Below, piece after piece: positions 1 to 7,308 of a stretch of DNA of 17,494 nucleotides. Positions within the stretch are counted from its first letter, which is position 1; each line of letters begins with the position of its first letter. The notes below the pieces were generated by a model. The model saw only the letters and a list, made by a program, of their open reading frames with translations. It did not search any database and was not told where the DNA came from. This DNA comes from GCA-2688265 sp964527395 (GTDB lineage Archaea; Nanobdellota; Nanobdellia; Woesearchaeales; GW2011-AR9). Location: assembly GCA_964527395.1 (NCBI GenBank), contig CAZGQD010000030.1, positions 1-17,494 on the forward strand, given 5' to 3'. Made by a program: the position numbers and the translations under genes.

Positions 1-1288
1 GAACAAAATCAGGTCTGGTCATTGAAGTTACTAATATTTCTCCAGCTTGGAACTGATATAAAGCAGATTTATCTTTGATTATTCTTACAATACCTTTGGC
101 ATAACCTTTGTTTGCTACAGTTCCAGTAAATTCGTCTGTCTTTATGATGTCTTCTTTGCAATATTTTTGTTTGTAATCTTCAAAGACTTTGCCTGAAATG
201 CAAGCTAAATGGTCTTTTGATCCGATATACATGAAAGCTTCTTGCCTTTGTTTTATTTCCTTTGTAAAATCAGTTTTTCCTGTAAGAAAATCGATTATTT
301 CGTAGCTTAGAAGATAAATAATATCATTGTAAGTTAAGTTTAGTCTGCTTGCAATTTCTTTTAATAATGGCCTTGACAGGTATCCTGATTTGGTGTTGAT
401 ATCCATTCGATATGTTCTAAAATCAACTATCTTTTTTACAAGTGTTACGAACTCTTTGAAATCTTCGTTTGCAGCTAAATTTATTAGGATCTCTTCTGAT
501 TTTTTGTTTGATTTTTGATACATACTGTTTAGGTGTTCAAGTTCAGCTTTACAGTCCTTTTTTAGAAACTTTGAAACCCTTTGTTTTAACTCTTCTACGG
601 CCCATTTGTCGTCGAATAGTCCCTTTGTATTAATCCAACCATGTTGATTAGAATGAGCTTTTGCTAGATCAGTGAATTCTTGGCTATTAATGTCTAAAAT
701 TTTGTCTTGGACCTTTATTGCTATCTTTAACAAATCTTTTAGTTCCCTTGTACAGTTACTGTCAGCATAAGGACTAGTGAGAATATTGAAATATTCCTGC
801 TCTAATTCTTTGTTGTTTAAATGATTTAGTCTGTTTTTGATCTTATTTTCTGCAAAATCACCTATGAAAAGAGGGAAATAAAGGGATGTTGCAAAAGTGT
901 TGTATTTCTCTAGTAATATTTTGAAAGTGTTTATTATATCTTCATTTGTTTTATCTTTCCAATTTGTTTTTTGAATATTATTTGCTAGATCTAGGAGTTC
1001 CTTTGATTTTGGCATCCAGAAACTGAGCATTCTTTTTATGAAATTGTTTCCTTCTTTTGAGTAAATTTCTTCTATGAAAGCTTTTGCTCCTTCTTGTTCG
1101 TGGGTGGCGTAGCAAACATCATATTCTATTGATCTGAAGTTGTCGAAACCAATATTTAGATTTAGAAGCTTTTTCATATTCTGTTTTCTTTGACCACCGC
1201 TGATAATCTCATAGAAAAGTGGACTCATTCTTCTTCTAACTACATGGTTCCAGAATGGTTTTTTTGTTTTTTTAGTGAATGATGTCAT
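1..1288 (-). CDS. PEP-utilising enzyme mobile-domain protein (3' end beyond window)
   Basis: The frame is open from ATG 1288 to the window edge: 429 codons with no stop, so the gene is partial. Residues 1 to about 380 are a charged, mostly helical region I cannot assign; it is rich in Lys, Asn and Glu and begins MTSFTKKTKKPFWNHVV. From about residue 385 the sequence matches the swivelling phosphohistidine domain of PEP synthase and pyruvate phosphate dikinase: GTVANKGYAKGIVRII, then GEILVTSMTRPDF. In that family the next motif carries the catalytic His (T-x-x-GG-x-x-S-H-A-A), which would lie just outside the window, so activity cannot be judged. The N-terminal part does not look like the PEP synthase ATP-grasp domain, so this is probably a stand-alone mobile-domain protein rather than full PEP synthase. 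No clear TATA box lies 25 nt upstream. The structured element at 1341-1471 sits between it and ribC. Confidence 0.8.
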   Translation of the reverse strand, partial: MTSFTKKTKKPFWNHVVRRRMSPLFYEIISGGQRKQNMKKLLNLNIGFDNFRSIEYDVCYATHEQEGAKAFIEEIYSKEGNNFIKRMLSFWMPKSKELLDLANNIQKTNWKDKTNEDIINTFKILLEKYNTFATSLYFPLFIGDFAENKIKNRLNHLNNKELEQEYFNILTSPYADSNCTRELKDLLKIAIKVQDKILDINSQEFTDLAKAHSNQHGWINTKGLFDDKWAVEELKQRVSKFLKKDCKAELEHLNSMYQKSNKKSEEILINLAANEDFKEFVTLVKKIVDFRTYRMDINTKSGYLSRPLLKEIASRLNLTYNDIIYLLSYEIIDFLTGKTDFTKEIKQRQEAFMYIGSKDHLACISGKVFEDYKQKYCKEDIIKTDEFTGTVANKGYAKGIVRIIKDKSALYQFQAGEILVTSMTRPDFV

Positions 1289-1340
1289 TTTGTGATGGTT
1301 ATGGTTATTCTGATAGTGATTGATTATTTTTTTATTATAC

Positions 1341-1471
1341 AAGATTAGCGCTGTCAGACCTAGTGCAAGCGTGTCCACTTCGCTGTGATTTTTGACTTTT
1401 CAAGCCAAAAATGCTCGTTGTTTGGTTTATGCGTTGAATGTAATTGCCAGTGAGTAGACGGCGCTAATCTT
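1341..1471. ncRNA. structured intergenic element, copy 1 (candidate ncRNA)
   Basis: This 131-bp stretch is closed by a perfect 11-bp inverted repeat (1341-1351 with 1461-1471). The stem continues through T1352-G1460, G1353-C1459, T1354-A1458 and C1355-G1457. An internal hairpin pairs ATTTTTG (1388-1394) with CAAAAAT (1406-1412). Three blocks recur in the same order at 11480-11643: 1369-1394 (25 of 26 bases), 1406-1419 (14 of 14) and 1439-1454 (16 of 16). The strand is unresolved. The T-G wobble in the closing stem and the T-run after the 3' arm fit a plus transcript. A TATA-like box read on the minus strand (1491-1499) would start a transcript near 1469, at the other end of the stem. It could instead be a small non-autonomous mobile element. 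It does not match tRNA, 5S, SRP RNA or RNase P RNA motifs that I know. Confidence 0.6.
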
Positions 1472-1516
1472 TTATGTGTTCTTTGATGGGTATAATTTTG
1501 AGGATGTTTACCTTGT

Positions 1517-2050
1517 TCATATCTTGCCGGCGTCATTGTAGCCTTGCCTTTTACCTTGGCCAGCAGAGTTTGTTAAGGCAGTTTTGCTTTCTGTGAGCTT
1601 GATAGCGTTGATTGTGTGCTTTTGGACTCTGTCTGTACAGATCTCTTTTTGTCTTTCTTCATCATTTTCTGCCTCTTTTACATGGAAGAAGACCTTTAGA
1701 ATATGTTTTGAACAGATAAGTTCACATTGAATTAGGCCTAAGTTAGCTTCATGGGCACATAATTCGTCAATCTCTTTATCGCCAACCCAACCTAAAGCTA
1801 CAATTATGTCGCAATTGTACTTTTCGAAGAGGATTTTGCAGGCTGCAGGTAGGTCCTTGAAGCCAGGGACTGTGTATCTTTCTATTTCTATTGCTTCTTT
1901 TGGTTCATTTGATTCATTTGAAGCTGTTGTAGGTTGATCTGCTACTTGATTTTGGGCTACTTGTTCTTTTAGATAGTTTTTTACAGTATCTTTTGCTACT
2001 TGACCCATATTTACTCTGGCAAAACAAGTGTCAGCTATTCCAATTCGCAT
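1517..2050 (-). CDS. ribC: archaeal riboflavin synthase
   Basis: This enzyme dismutates two 6,7-dimethyl-8-ribityllumazine molecules to riboflavin and a pyrimidinedione. Its family is the archaeal one, related to lumazine synthase and unlike the bacterial trimeric enzyme. Family signatures run in order: MRIGIADTCFARVNMG at the N-terminus, RYTVPGFKDLPAACK, CDIIVALGWVGDKE, CAHEANLGLI and a C-terminal AGQGKRQGYNDAG. At 177 aa it is longer than the usual roughly 155 aa because of a low-complexity insert of about 25 residues near positions 28-54, rich in Gln, Asn, Glu and Thr, between the first helix and RYTVPG. The start overlaps the ribK stop by 16 nt, which implies one transcript and coupled translation. 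The only promoter I see for the pair is upstream of ribK. Confidence 0.93.
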   Translation of the reverse strand: MRIGIADTCFARVNMGQVAKDTVKNYLKEQVAQNQVADQPTTASNESNEPKEAIEIERYTVPGFKDLPAACKILFEKYNCDIIVALGWVGDKEIDELCAHEANLGLIQCELICSKHILKVFFHVKEAENDEERQKEICTDRVQKHTINAIKLTESKTALTNSAGQGKRQGYNDAGKI

Positions 2051-2406
2051 ATTAATTCATCTCCTTTGTTTATTGGCAGCTTATTTTCCGCTATGATCTC
2101 TACAATATCATCAGGATGCTGCGTTTTTAGAGGTTTTATGATCCATACTTTATATGTATTATTGAGCTTGGCAGGATATAATAGAATATCACCGTATTTG
2201 TCTTTTTTAACTAAGATTGCCTTTTCTGCTGGGAAGAAAGGTAATTTTTGTACCTGAATATTGATTGTACCGGCAAAAGGTACTATTTTTATGGCTTTTC
2301 TGATCTCATTTTGGTATTCTTTAATGAAATTGGCAGCTTTACCAAAGCCAGTGATAACTAACCCAGTTGTAACTTTTCCGCAAAAATTGTCTTCCATTGT
2401 GATCAT
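2035..2406 (-). CDS. ribK: CTP-dependent riboflavin kinase
   Basis: The family phosphorylates riboflavin to FMN with CTP rather than ATP and is specific to archaea. The 123-aa protein has the expected single domain without an HTH: GKVTTGLVITGFGKAANF near the start, then PFAGTINIQV (the usual PYPGTLNV nucleotide-loop motif, here with Phe-Ala in place of Tyr-Pro), GDILLYPAKL, and VEIIAENKLPINKGDELIC at the C-terminus. ATG 2406 and ATG 2397 are both possible starts. A TATA-like box at 2423-2432 lies about 25-30 nt upstream of either, so the message is probably leaderless. It is the first gene of a two-gene operon with ribC. Substrate and product link them: RibC makes riboflavin and RibK turns it into FMN. 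Confidence 0.9.
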   Translation of the reverse strand: MITMEDNFCGKVTTGLVITGFGKAANFIKEYQNEIRKAIKIVPFAGTINIQVQKLPFFPAEKAILVKKDKYGDILLYPAKLNNTYKVWIIKPLKTQHPDDIVEIIAENKLPINKGDELICELE

Positions 2407-2422
2407 TTTTTATGTGATGTGG

Positions 2423-2433
2423 TTTTTATATAG
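2423..2433 (-). promoter_or_regulatory. TATA box for ribK-ribC
   Basis: Read on the minus strand the site is CTATATAAAAA. Its centre is about 22-31 nt before the candidate start codons at 2406 and 2397, the normal archaeal spacing for a leaderless transcript. Confidence 0.6.
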
Positions 2434-2461
2434 TTTATTAATTAGGAAATGTTGGAAACGT

Positions 2462-2893
2462 TCAGAATTTTTTTCCTGTGCCATTTCTTATCCTATTTCT
2501 TACTTTTAATCTTGCTTGGATCCCTAACTCGTATGGACTAGTTAATTCTCTTACCCAAGTGATGTGGGGCCTTAAAATTCCATCTTGAAAAGACTCTAAA
2601 CTCTCGCAGATGTCATCAATACCCACTTTTAGTTCTTGAATGTCTGTGAAACTCCTTCTTTGATCATATTTTCTGACAGTTCCATCATCTCTTAACCTTA
2701 GAATTCTATTGTTAATTAAATAAGAAATGTTTGATTCTGGCCTATAGCCTATGAAAACTCCTAACAATGGCATGCTATTTCTTCCAACAATAGCTTTTGT
2801 TCTAAAAAGAACTAAATCTCTGGAAGTTATACTTACTGTTTCATCTGAACCTACTAAAGGTACCTGATATGTTATTGGGTTGGTATTTGTCAT
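2462..2893 (-). CDS. hypothetical protein
   Basis: I do not recognise this protein of 143 aa (146 if GTG 2902 is used; ATG 2893 is preferred because it is the stronger codon and nothing upstream favours the GTG). It has no signal peptide or membrane segment. The first two thirds alternate hydrophobic and polar residues as in a beta-rich fold (ITYQVPLVGSDETVSIT, PLLGVFIGYRPESNISYLI). The C-terminus is basic (RLKVRNRIRNGTGKKF), which could contact nucleic acid. It lies upstream of ribK on the same strand, but ribK has its own promoter in the 55-nt gap. No clear TATA box or Shine-Dalgarno was found for it. Confidence 0.65.
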   Translation of the reverse strand: MTNTNPITYQVPLVGSDETVSITSRDLVLFRTKAIVGRNSMPLLGVFIGYRPESNISYLINNRILRLRDDGTVRKYDQRRSFTDIQELKVGIDDICESLESFQDGILRPHITWVRELTSPYELGIQARLKVRNRIRNGTGKKF

Positions 2894-3049
2894 AATATTC
2901 ACTGTCTATCTTAGACAAAACACCTAGAACCTTGATACTAGATTTGATGGTTATTTATCTTATCTAGCTTCAATTACTGTAATATTCAAGCCATTTAAAA
3001 GGGTTTTTGAAGAATTTGGAAGAAAATGAAGAATTTTGGGGAAAATGAA

Positions 3050-3066
3050 AAGATCATGCTGATCTT
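3050..3066 (-). terminator. hairpin after the coiled-coil gene
   Basis: A 7-bp perfect stem (3050-3056 with 3060-3066) with a 3-nt loop begins 13 nt after the stop at 3080. On the minus strand it is followed by T-rich sequence (TCTTTTCATTTTCC). This looks like a terminator for the gene at 3080-4719. Archaeal termination often needs only the T-tract, so the role of the stem is inferred. Confidence 0.45.
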
Positions 3067-3079
3067 AGAAGTGTTTGAG

Positions 3080-4719
3080 TTATGCTGCCAAGCTTCTTGC
3101 ATCTTTCATAGCTTGTTGGTAAGCAGCAGCAGCTTTATCATTCCTATTATTTAATTGAGTGTGGAAGGCTTCTGCTTTTGCTTGATATTTAGCTGAGCTT
3201 TGCACTTTTTGACCTACCATAATTGCTGCACTTGATCCAAGATGTTGGTTTTGCTCTTTTTCTAAAGCTTGATTTGTTGCAATGGTTTTTTCTTCTCTTG
3301 CAATTAATTCATTTGCTGTTTTTACCATAGCAATTGATCTTTCTTCAATTTCTTTGTCAACTCCTTTTAACCATTCTACAATGTTTGAGTCTTCTTGTAA
3401 TATAGCAGTCTCATCTTTGATATTTTTCCATTCTCTTTGTAGATCTCTTGCAACATTTTCTTTAGTCATAGCTGAAAGGATGCTTAAAATTGCACCAGTG
3501 CCGTTTTCAATAGCTATTTCAGAAAAATTCAAGCTATCTTCCAATTGAACGAAAGTTTTTAGATTCTTTTCTATCAAAATTAATCTTGTGAGTGTTTCTT
3601 TTACAACTTTGTTAAAGTCAAGATTCTCTTTTAAAACTGGAATGTAAAATTCGAAGTAATCTTTCATCTTTTCTGAAAATGTTAAAATTATCCTGTGAGT
3701 GTTTGTGCTTGATTTAAAATTGTCAACAGCCTGAGATAAAGCACGTTGTTTAGAGATTAATTTTGCTAGTCTACCCTTAATTGAATTTTCTCTTTTGCTT
3801 AATTTTGGAGCAGTTTTTCTCTTTAAAGTGGTTGATCCAGAGATTAAAGCCTTTATTATCTCTTGAAGTTTAAGAATTTCTTGATCTAGTATAGCATGAG
3901 TCTTGATCAATTCAGCTTGAACTTTTTTAGTTTGTACTAAATTGTTTTCTAAAATAAGTATTTGTCTTCTTAACTGAGCAATTACTTGTGGGTTTGCTTT
4001 AGATTTTCTTAATAACTGAGCCAAAGCAGCTTTTTTTAATCTAATCGTGTTTTTTAATGCAGTGATTTCTCTTTTGAAGCTTGCTCTTTCTTTTCTAGCT
4101 TTTTGTCTTAACTTTCTTAATTCTAATCTTGAAAATTTTAGAAGTTGTTCTAAATCTTTTAATGATTGTTTTAGACCATCTATCATATTTGTATGAGATT
4201 CGTGACGTCTTGCTTCATTCATAGCACTTTCTTCTGTTTTTTTAGCTAATTGTGAAAAAAATTCATGCATATATTGAGAAGTTGCTTGATTTATTTCAGA
4301 ATATTGAAACATCTCTTTTAGTTTGCCTTCTAAAGCTGCTATTTGTTTAATTTCTAATTCTTCTACAGGTTCTGTTTTTGCTTCTGTTACTAGTTCAGCC
4401 ATAACTGCGTCTACAGTATTAGTTACTGCAGCTAATTCAGCTACAGTTTGTTCTTCAAGTTCTGTTGTTTCATCTTCTACTGCTTCTACTGCTGTTTGAG
4501 CTTTGTTTGTATCTTTTACAGTTGTTGCTTCCTTATTGTCTGCTTTTTTTTGTTTTGGAGGCTCGTTAGTGCTTTCATTAGTGCTTTCATTAGTTTGAGC
4601 TGCTGCAGCTGCTGCTTGTCTTTTGGCTTTTTTTGTTTTTGCTTTTTTTCTATTGGCCATAAATGCAGCAAAAGCATCCTTTAATCTTCTTGATTTAGAA
4701 GTACCTTTTGAATCACTTG
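3080..4719 (-). CDS. long coiled-coil protein, 5' end lost in assembly gap
   Basis: ATG 4660 gives 526 aa, but the frame stays open upstream for 19 more codons (SDSKGTSKSRRLKDAFAAF) to the N run at 4719. No promoter is visible before ATG 4660, so the true start is probably in or beyond the gap. From ATG 4660 the order is: a basic Lys/Ala head (1-21); a threefold TNES-type repeat with matching direct repeats in the DNA (22-33); a Glu/Thr/Val-rich acidic stretch (45-105); then long heptad-like helices (about 105-470) rich in Leu, Lys and Glu; and an Ala/Gln-rich tail. No transmembrane segment or enzyme motif is seen. A structural or cell-surface-associated coiled coil is likely. SMC-like ATPase motifs are absent from what is visible. 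Confidence 0.8.
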
Positions 4720-4819
4720 NNNNNNNNNNNNNNNNNNNNNNNNNNNNNNNNNNNNNNNNNNNNNNNNNNNNNNNNNNNNNNNNNNNNNNNNNNNNNNNNN
4801 NNNNNNNNNNNNNNNNNNN
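4720..4819. other. assembly gap (100 N)
   Basis: A run of exactly 100 N is the usual placeholder for a scaffold join of unknown size. It cuts the 5' end of the coiled-coil gene, and a tandem repeat lies directly beside it. Confidence 0.98.
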
Positions 4820-4851
4820 ATTTTTATTAATTATGATTTTTATTAATTATT
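4820..4851. repeat. 16-bp tandem direct repeat at gap edge
   Basis: Two units of ATTTTTATTAATTAT(G/T) stand head to tail (4820-4835 and 4836-4851; 15 of 16 bases identical). They touch the N run, so further units may have caused the assembly break. Confidence 0.75.
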
Positions 4852-4894
4852 ATGAATGATGATGATTCTTGATTATAATTATTCTAAGAGTAGA

Positions 4895-4902
4895 TTTATA
4901 AA
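4895..4902 (+). promoter_or_regulatory. TATA box for MFS gene, possibly two-way
   Basis: The palindromic TTTATAAA lies 30 nt before ATG 4929. Because it is symmetrical it could also drive the minus-strand coiled-coil gene across the gap, with a start near 4871. Confidence 0.5.
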
Positions 4903-4928
4903 GCAAAGTAGTGTTATTTTGTTTTGCT

Positions 4929-6182
4929 ATGATTAGTTATGCCAAAAAGATGTTTGAGCGTAGAAGTTTGATTACGCTTTTGTTTGTAGTATTTTTAGAT
5001 TTATTCGGAATGGGACTTGTTTTACCCATACTTCCTTTGGTCTTTTTAGGAAACTCTAACTTCGTAGCATCATTTACTTCTGGACAAATTGAACTTTTGC
5101 TTGGATTTTTAGTAGCATCATATCCGCTTGCACAATTTTTTGGAGCTCCAATTCTTGGTAAATTGTCAGACAAATATGGACGTCGAAAGGTTTTAGCTGT
5201 TTCGCTTGCAGGGAGTGCTATTGGTTATGCATTATTTGCAGTGGGATTAATATTTGGGCAGATCTGGCTATTGTTTGTTAGTCGTATTCTTGATGGTTTT
5301 ACAGGTGGAAACATATCTGTAGCATATTCAGCTATCGCAGATATCAGTCATGAAGATAAGGATAAGACAAAGAACTATGGGCTTCTTGGTGCTGCATTTG
5401 GACTTGGACTAATAATGGGGCCATTTTTTGGAGGAATACTAAGTGATTCCTCTGTACATTCATGGTTTGGACCAACAGTACCGTTTTGGCTTGCATTCGT
5501 ACTTGTTTCATTGACTACACTCTTTACCGTTATGTTCTTTAAAGAAACATTAATTAATCCGATCCATCGTAAAATTAATCCTTTTTCAGGCGTACTTGAT
5601 GTGGTTCGAACACTTAAGATTCCACGGCTTCGAAGTATTTTGTTGACAGTATTGTTTTTGAATACTGGATGGGCCTTTTTTAGTATGTTCTTTCAAATAT
5701 TTTTAGCTGAGAAATTTAGTCTTGGAACTGCAGCAATCGGAGTATTGTTTGGCTATATCGGGATATGGATTGCAATTTCACAAGGACTTGTTATTCGTCC
5801 TGTCGCAAATAGGTTTTCAGCTGCTTCAATGCTTAAATTTTCATTATTTGCTTCATCTTTTGTGATTATATTTATTATATTTGCTCCTGCAGTATGGATC
5901 TTGTATATTGTGCTTGCTTTGATGGCACTCGTATTTGGGTTTGCACAACCTACTGTTTCTACACTGCTTTCTGATGCTGTTGGACCACATAGCCAAGGTG
6001 AAGTTATGGGGATTAGACAATCATATGTTTCAATTGCACAAGTGATCCCACCTATAATTGCTGGATATAGTTTACGTTTTGGTGTATCTACCCCACTTGT
6101 ACTTGCATTTTTTAGTGTACTTTTTGCTGGGATCTTGTTTACTGTTCTTTATAAAGAAAGAAATGGGATTGTTGAGCTTTAG
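4929..6182 (+). CDS. MFS efflux transporter (DHA1/TetA-like)
   Basis: This is a predicted proton-coupled drug or metabolite exporter of the inner membrane. The protein has 417 aa and about 12 hydrophobic segments, the normal MFS length. MFS motif A is clear in the loop between TM2 and TM3 (LGKLSDKYGRRKVL), and the N-terminal LFGMGLVLPILPLVFL is typical of the tetracycline-resistance-like DHA1 group. TM5 carries a Gly-rich stretch, FGLGLIMGPFFGGIL, resembling the antiporter motif C. A longer reading from GTG 4911 exists, but ATG 4929 is chosen because it lies 30 nt after the TATA box at 4895-4902. The gene is alone; the next gene has its own promoter. The substrate cannot be told from sequence. 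Confidence 0.9.
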   Translation: MISYAKKMFERRSLITLLFVVFLDLFGMGLVLPILPLVFLGNSNFVASFTSGQIELLLGFLVASYPLAQFFGAPILGKLSDKYGRRKVLAVSLAGSAIGYALFAVGLIFGQIWLLFVSRILDGFTGGNISVAYSAIADISHEDKDKTKNYGLLGAAFGLGLIMGPFFGGILSDSSVHSWFGPTVPFWLAFVLVSLTTLFTVMFFKETLINPIHRKINPFSGVLDVVRTLKIPRLRSILLTVLFLNTGWAFFSMFFQIFLAEKFSLGTAAIGVLFGYIGIWIAISQGLVIRPVANRFSAASMLKFSLFASSFVIIFIIFAPAVWILYIVLALMALVFGFAQPTVSTLLSDAVGPHSQGEVMGIRQSYVSIAQVIPPIIAGYSLRFGVSTPLVLAFFSVLFAGILFTVLYKERNGIVEL

Positions 6183-6308
6183 ATTGGATTTGCTTATTCT
6201 CCTTATACTAGCTAACCAGCTTCTTCTACTGAATCTAAATAACAAAAAGCGACTACAGAAACTATTGCTACTTCAAAAATAATCTCCTCATAAACTCCAC
6301 CAAGATAA

Positions 6309-6445
6309 TTGTTAGTACCTTCACAGGGGATGGTGGGTGGGACGGGAACATATATAGAGGAGTATTAAAATCGGCTATTTTTGGAGCTTGACTTCAAAAA
6401 TTCAAAAGCCGTATTTTGTCTGGAGTTCTGCTCTGGTACTAACAA
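6309..6445. ncRNA. inverted-repeat element with G-quadruplex motif (candidate ncRNA)
   Basis: The 317 nt between the MFS and methyltransferase genes hold no ORF but do hold a closed structure. TTGTTAGTACC (6309-6319) pairs perfectly with GGTACTAACAA (6435-6445). Inside, CGGCT (6372-6376) can pair with AGCCG (6407-6411), and within that ATTTTTG pairs with CAAAAAT (about 6377-6383 with 6395-6401). The 5' half has G-runs of 4, 3, 3 and 3 at 6326-6346 with loops of 5, 1 and 2, which fit the G-quadruplex pattern in an otherwise AT-rich region. A TATA-like box at 6471-6480, read on the minus strand, would start a transcript near 6447, at the edge of the stem. Strand and identity are unresolved. It is not clearly homologous to the 1341 and 11480 elements. 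Confidence 0.5.
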
Positions 6446-6470
6446 CTATCTGCTTAAAAAAGAGAAAATC

Positions 6471-6480
6471 TTTTTATAAG
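6471..6480 (+). promoter_or_regulatory. TATA box for methyltransferase gene
   Basis: TTTTTATAAG is centred about 25 nt before ATG 6500, giving a leaderless message. The reverse reading, CTTATAAAAA, could drive the inverted-repeat element on the minus strand. Confidence 0.6.
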
Positions 6481-6499
6481 TCTCCTATTTTTTTGAAAT

Positions 6500-7195
6500 A
6501 TGGCTACAAATGTAAGAGCTGAAGATCTTAATTATGATAGATATGAGAATGAAAAATATGATCAAGATATCTTAAGAGTAATTCCAGGATATGAAAAATT
6601 ACATAAAAAGATAGAAAATATCTTTTCAAACTATAATCAGGATAATCATGTAGAGAAAATTGCAGAATTAGGGGTTGGCACAGGAATCAGTTCTGAAAGA
6701 ATACTAAGACTTGCACCCAAAGCAACTTTAACTGCAATTGATTTTTCTGAAGTTATGCTTTCTGGTGCTAAAAATAGATTAGAAAAATACAATGTTAAGT
6801 TTATTTTAGGTGATTACGCCATAGTTGAATATGGAAATGAATTTGATATTGTATTGTCTGTGATTGGAATTCACCACCAAAATCATGAAGGGAAAAGAAA
6901 ATTATTCGAAAAAATATATCGCTCTCTTAAATCAAGAGGAATTTTCATATTTGGTGATCTTGTTACCTACAAAGATGAAGAAAAAGCGAAGCTTAATGAT
7001 GAAAAACATTATGATTTCTTAGTCAAAAATGCTGCTGATGAAAAAACACTTCAAGAATGGACATACCATCATAAATATTTGAATGATCTTGCACCAATAG
7101 AAGAACAGGTTGATTGGCTTAAAAAATCTGGATTTAAAGAAGTTGAAGTGAAATTTTTACATTTTAACACTGCATTAATCTTAGCAAAGAAATAA
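6500..7195 (+). CDS. class I SAM-dependent methyltransferase
   Basis: This 231-aa protein has the Rossmann-like SAM fold. Motif I is IAELGVGTGISSERIL (55-70), the acidic residue that would bind the SAM ribose is D81 in TLTAIDFSEVML, and a post-motif region reads EFDIVLSVIGIHH followed by FEKIYRSLKSRGIFIFGDLV. This arrangement is typical of the Methyltransf_11/25-type small-molecule methyltransferases (UbiE/trans-aconitate-like). No target-recognition domain is present, so the substrate is unknown. The start at ATG 6500 is supported by the TATA box 25 nt upstream. It is transcribed alone; downstream T-rich sequence and a new promoter precede the next gene. Confidence 0.87.
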   Translation: MATNVRAEDLNYDRYENEKYDQDILRVIPGYEKLHKKIENIFSNYNQDNHVEKIAELGVGTGISSERILRLAPKATLTAIDFSEVMLSGAKNRLEKYNVKFILGDYAIVEYGNEFDIVLSVIGIHHQNHEGKRKLFEKIYRSLKSRGIFIFGDLVTYKDEEKAKLNDEKHYDFLVKNAADEKTLQEWTYHHKYLNDLAPIEEQVDWLKKSGFKEVEVKFLHFNTALILAKK

Positions 7196-7218
7196 TTTTT
7201 TATACATTCTAGGAGAGA

Positions 7219-7227
7219 TATAAAAAT
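7219..7227 (+). promoter_or_regulatory. orphan TATA-like box matching the one at 7789
   Basis: TATAAAAAT sits in a 28-bp segment (7212-7239) closely matching 7782-7810, including the initial-transcript segment GTCTTTTGC. No start codon follows at leaderless distance. The next gene (7309) has a nearer TATA box, so this one would give a leader of about 65 nt or a short RNA. Confidence 0.35.
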
Positions 7228-7277
7228 AAGGTCTTTTGCATCATTTTGTTTGATTTTTATTTGGTGTTGATAGATAA

Positions 7278-7285
7278 TTTTATAA
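7278..7285 (+). promoter_or_regulatory. TATA box for gene at 7309
   Basis: TTTTATAA is centred 27 nt before ATG 7309, the leaderless spacing. Confidence 0.55.
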
Positions 7286-7308
7286 TCTAAAAAAGTATCA
7301 TTTCTTCT

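Noticed and set aside
1341..1471. Simple MITE or insertion-sequence remnant
   Set aside because: No clear target-site duplication or transposase is present, and conserved loops with compensatory stem changes fit RNA better; not fully excluded.
4448..4684. Cys/Phe-rich plus-strand frame opposite the coiled-coil gene start
   Set aside because: It is the complement of the Lys/Ala/Thr-rich low-complexity head and has no sensible protein composition.
6309..6445. tRNA, SRP or RNase P RNA in the gene-free stretch
   Set aside because: No T-arm GTTCRA pattern, SRP helix 8 motif or RNase P core sequence could be found.
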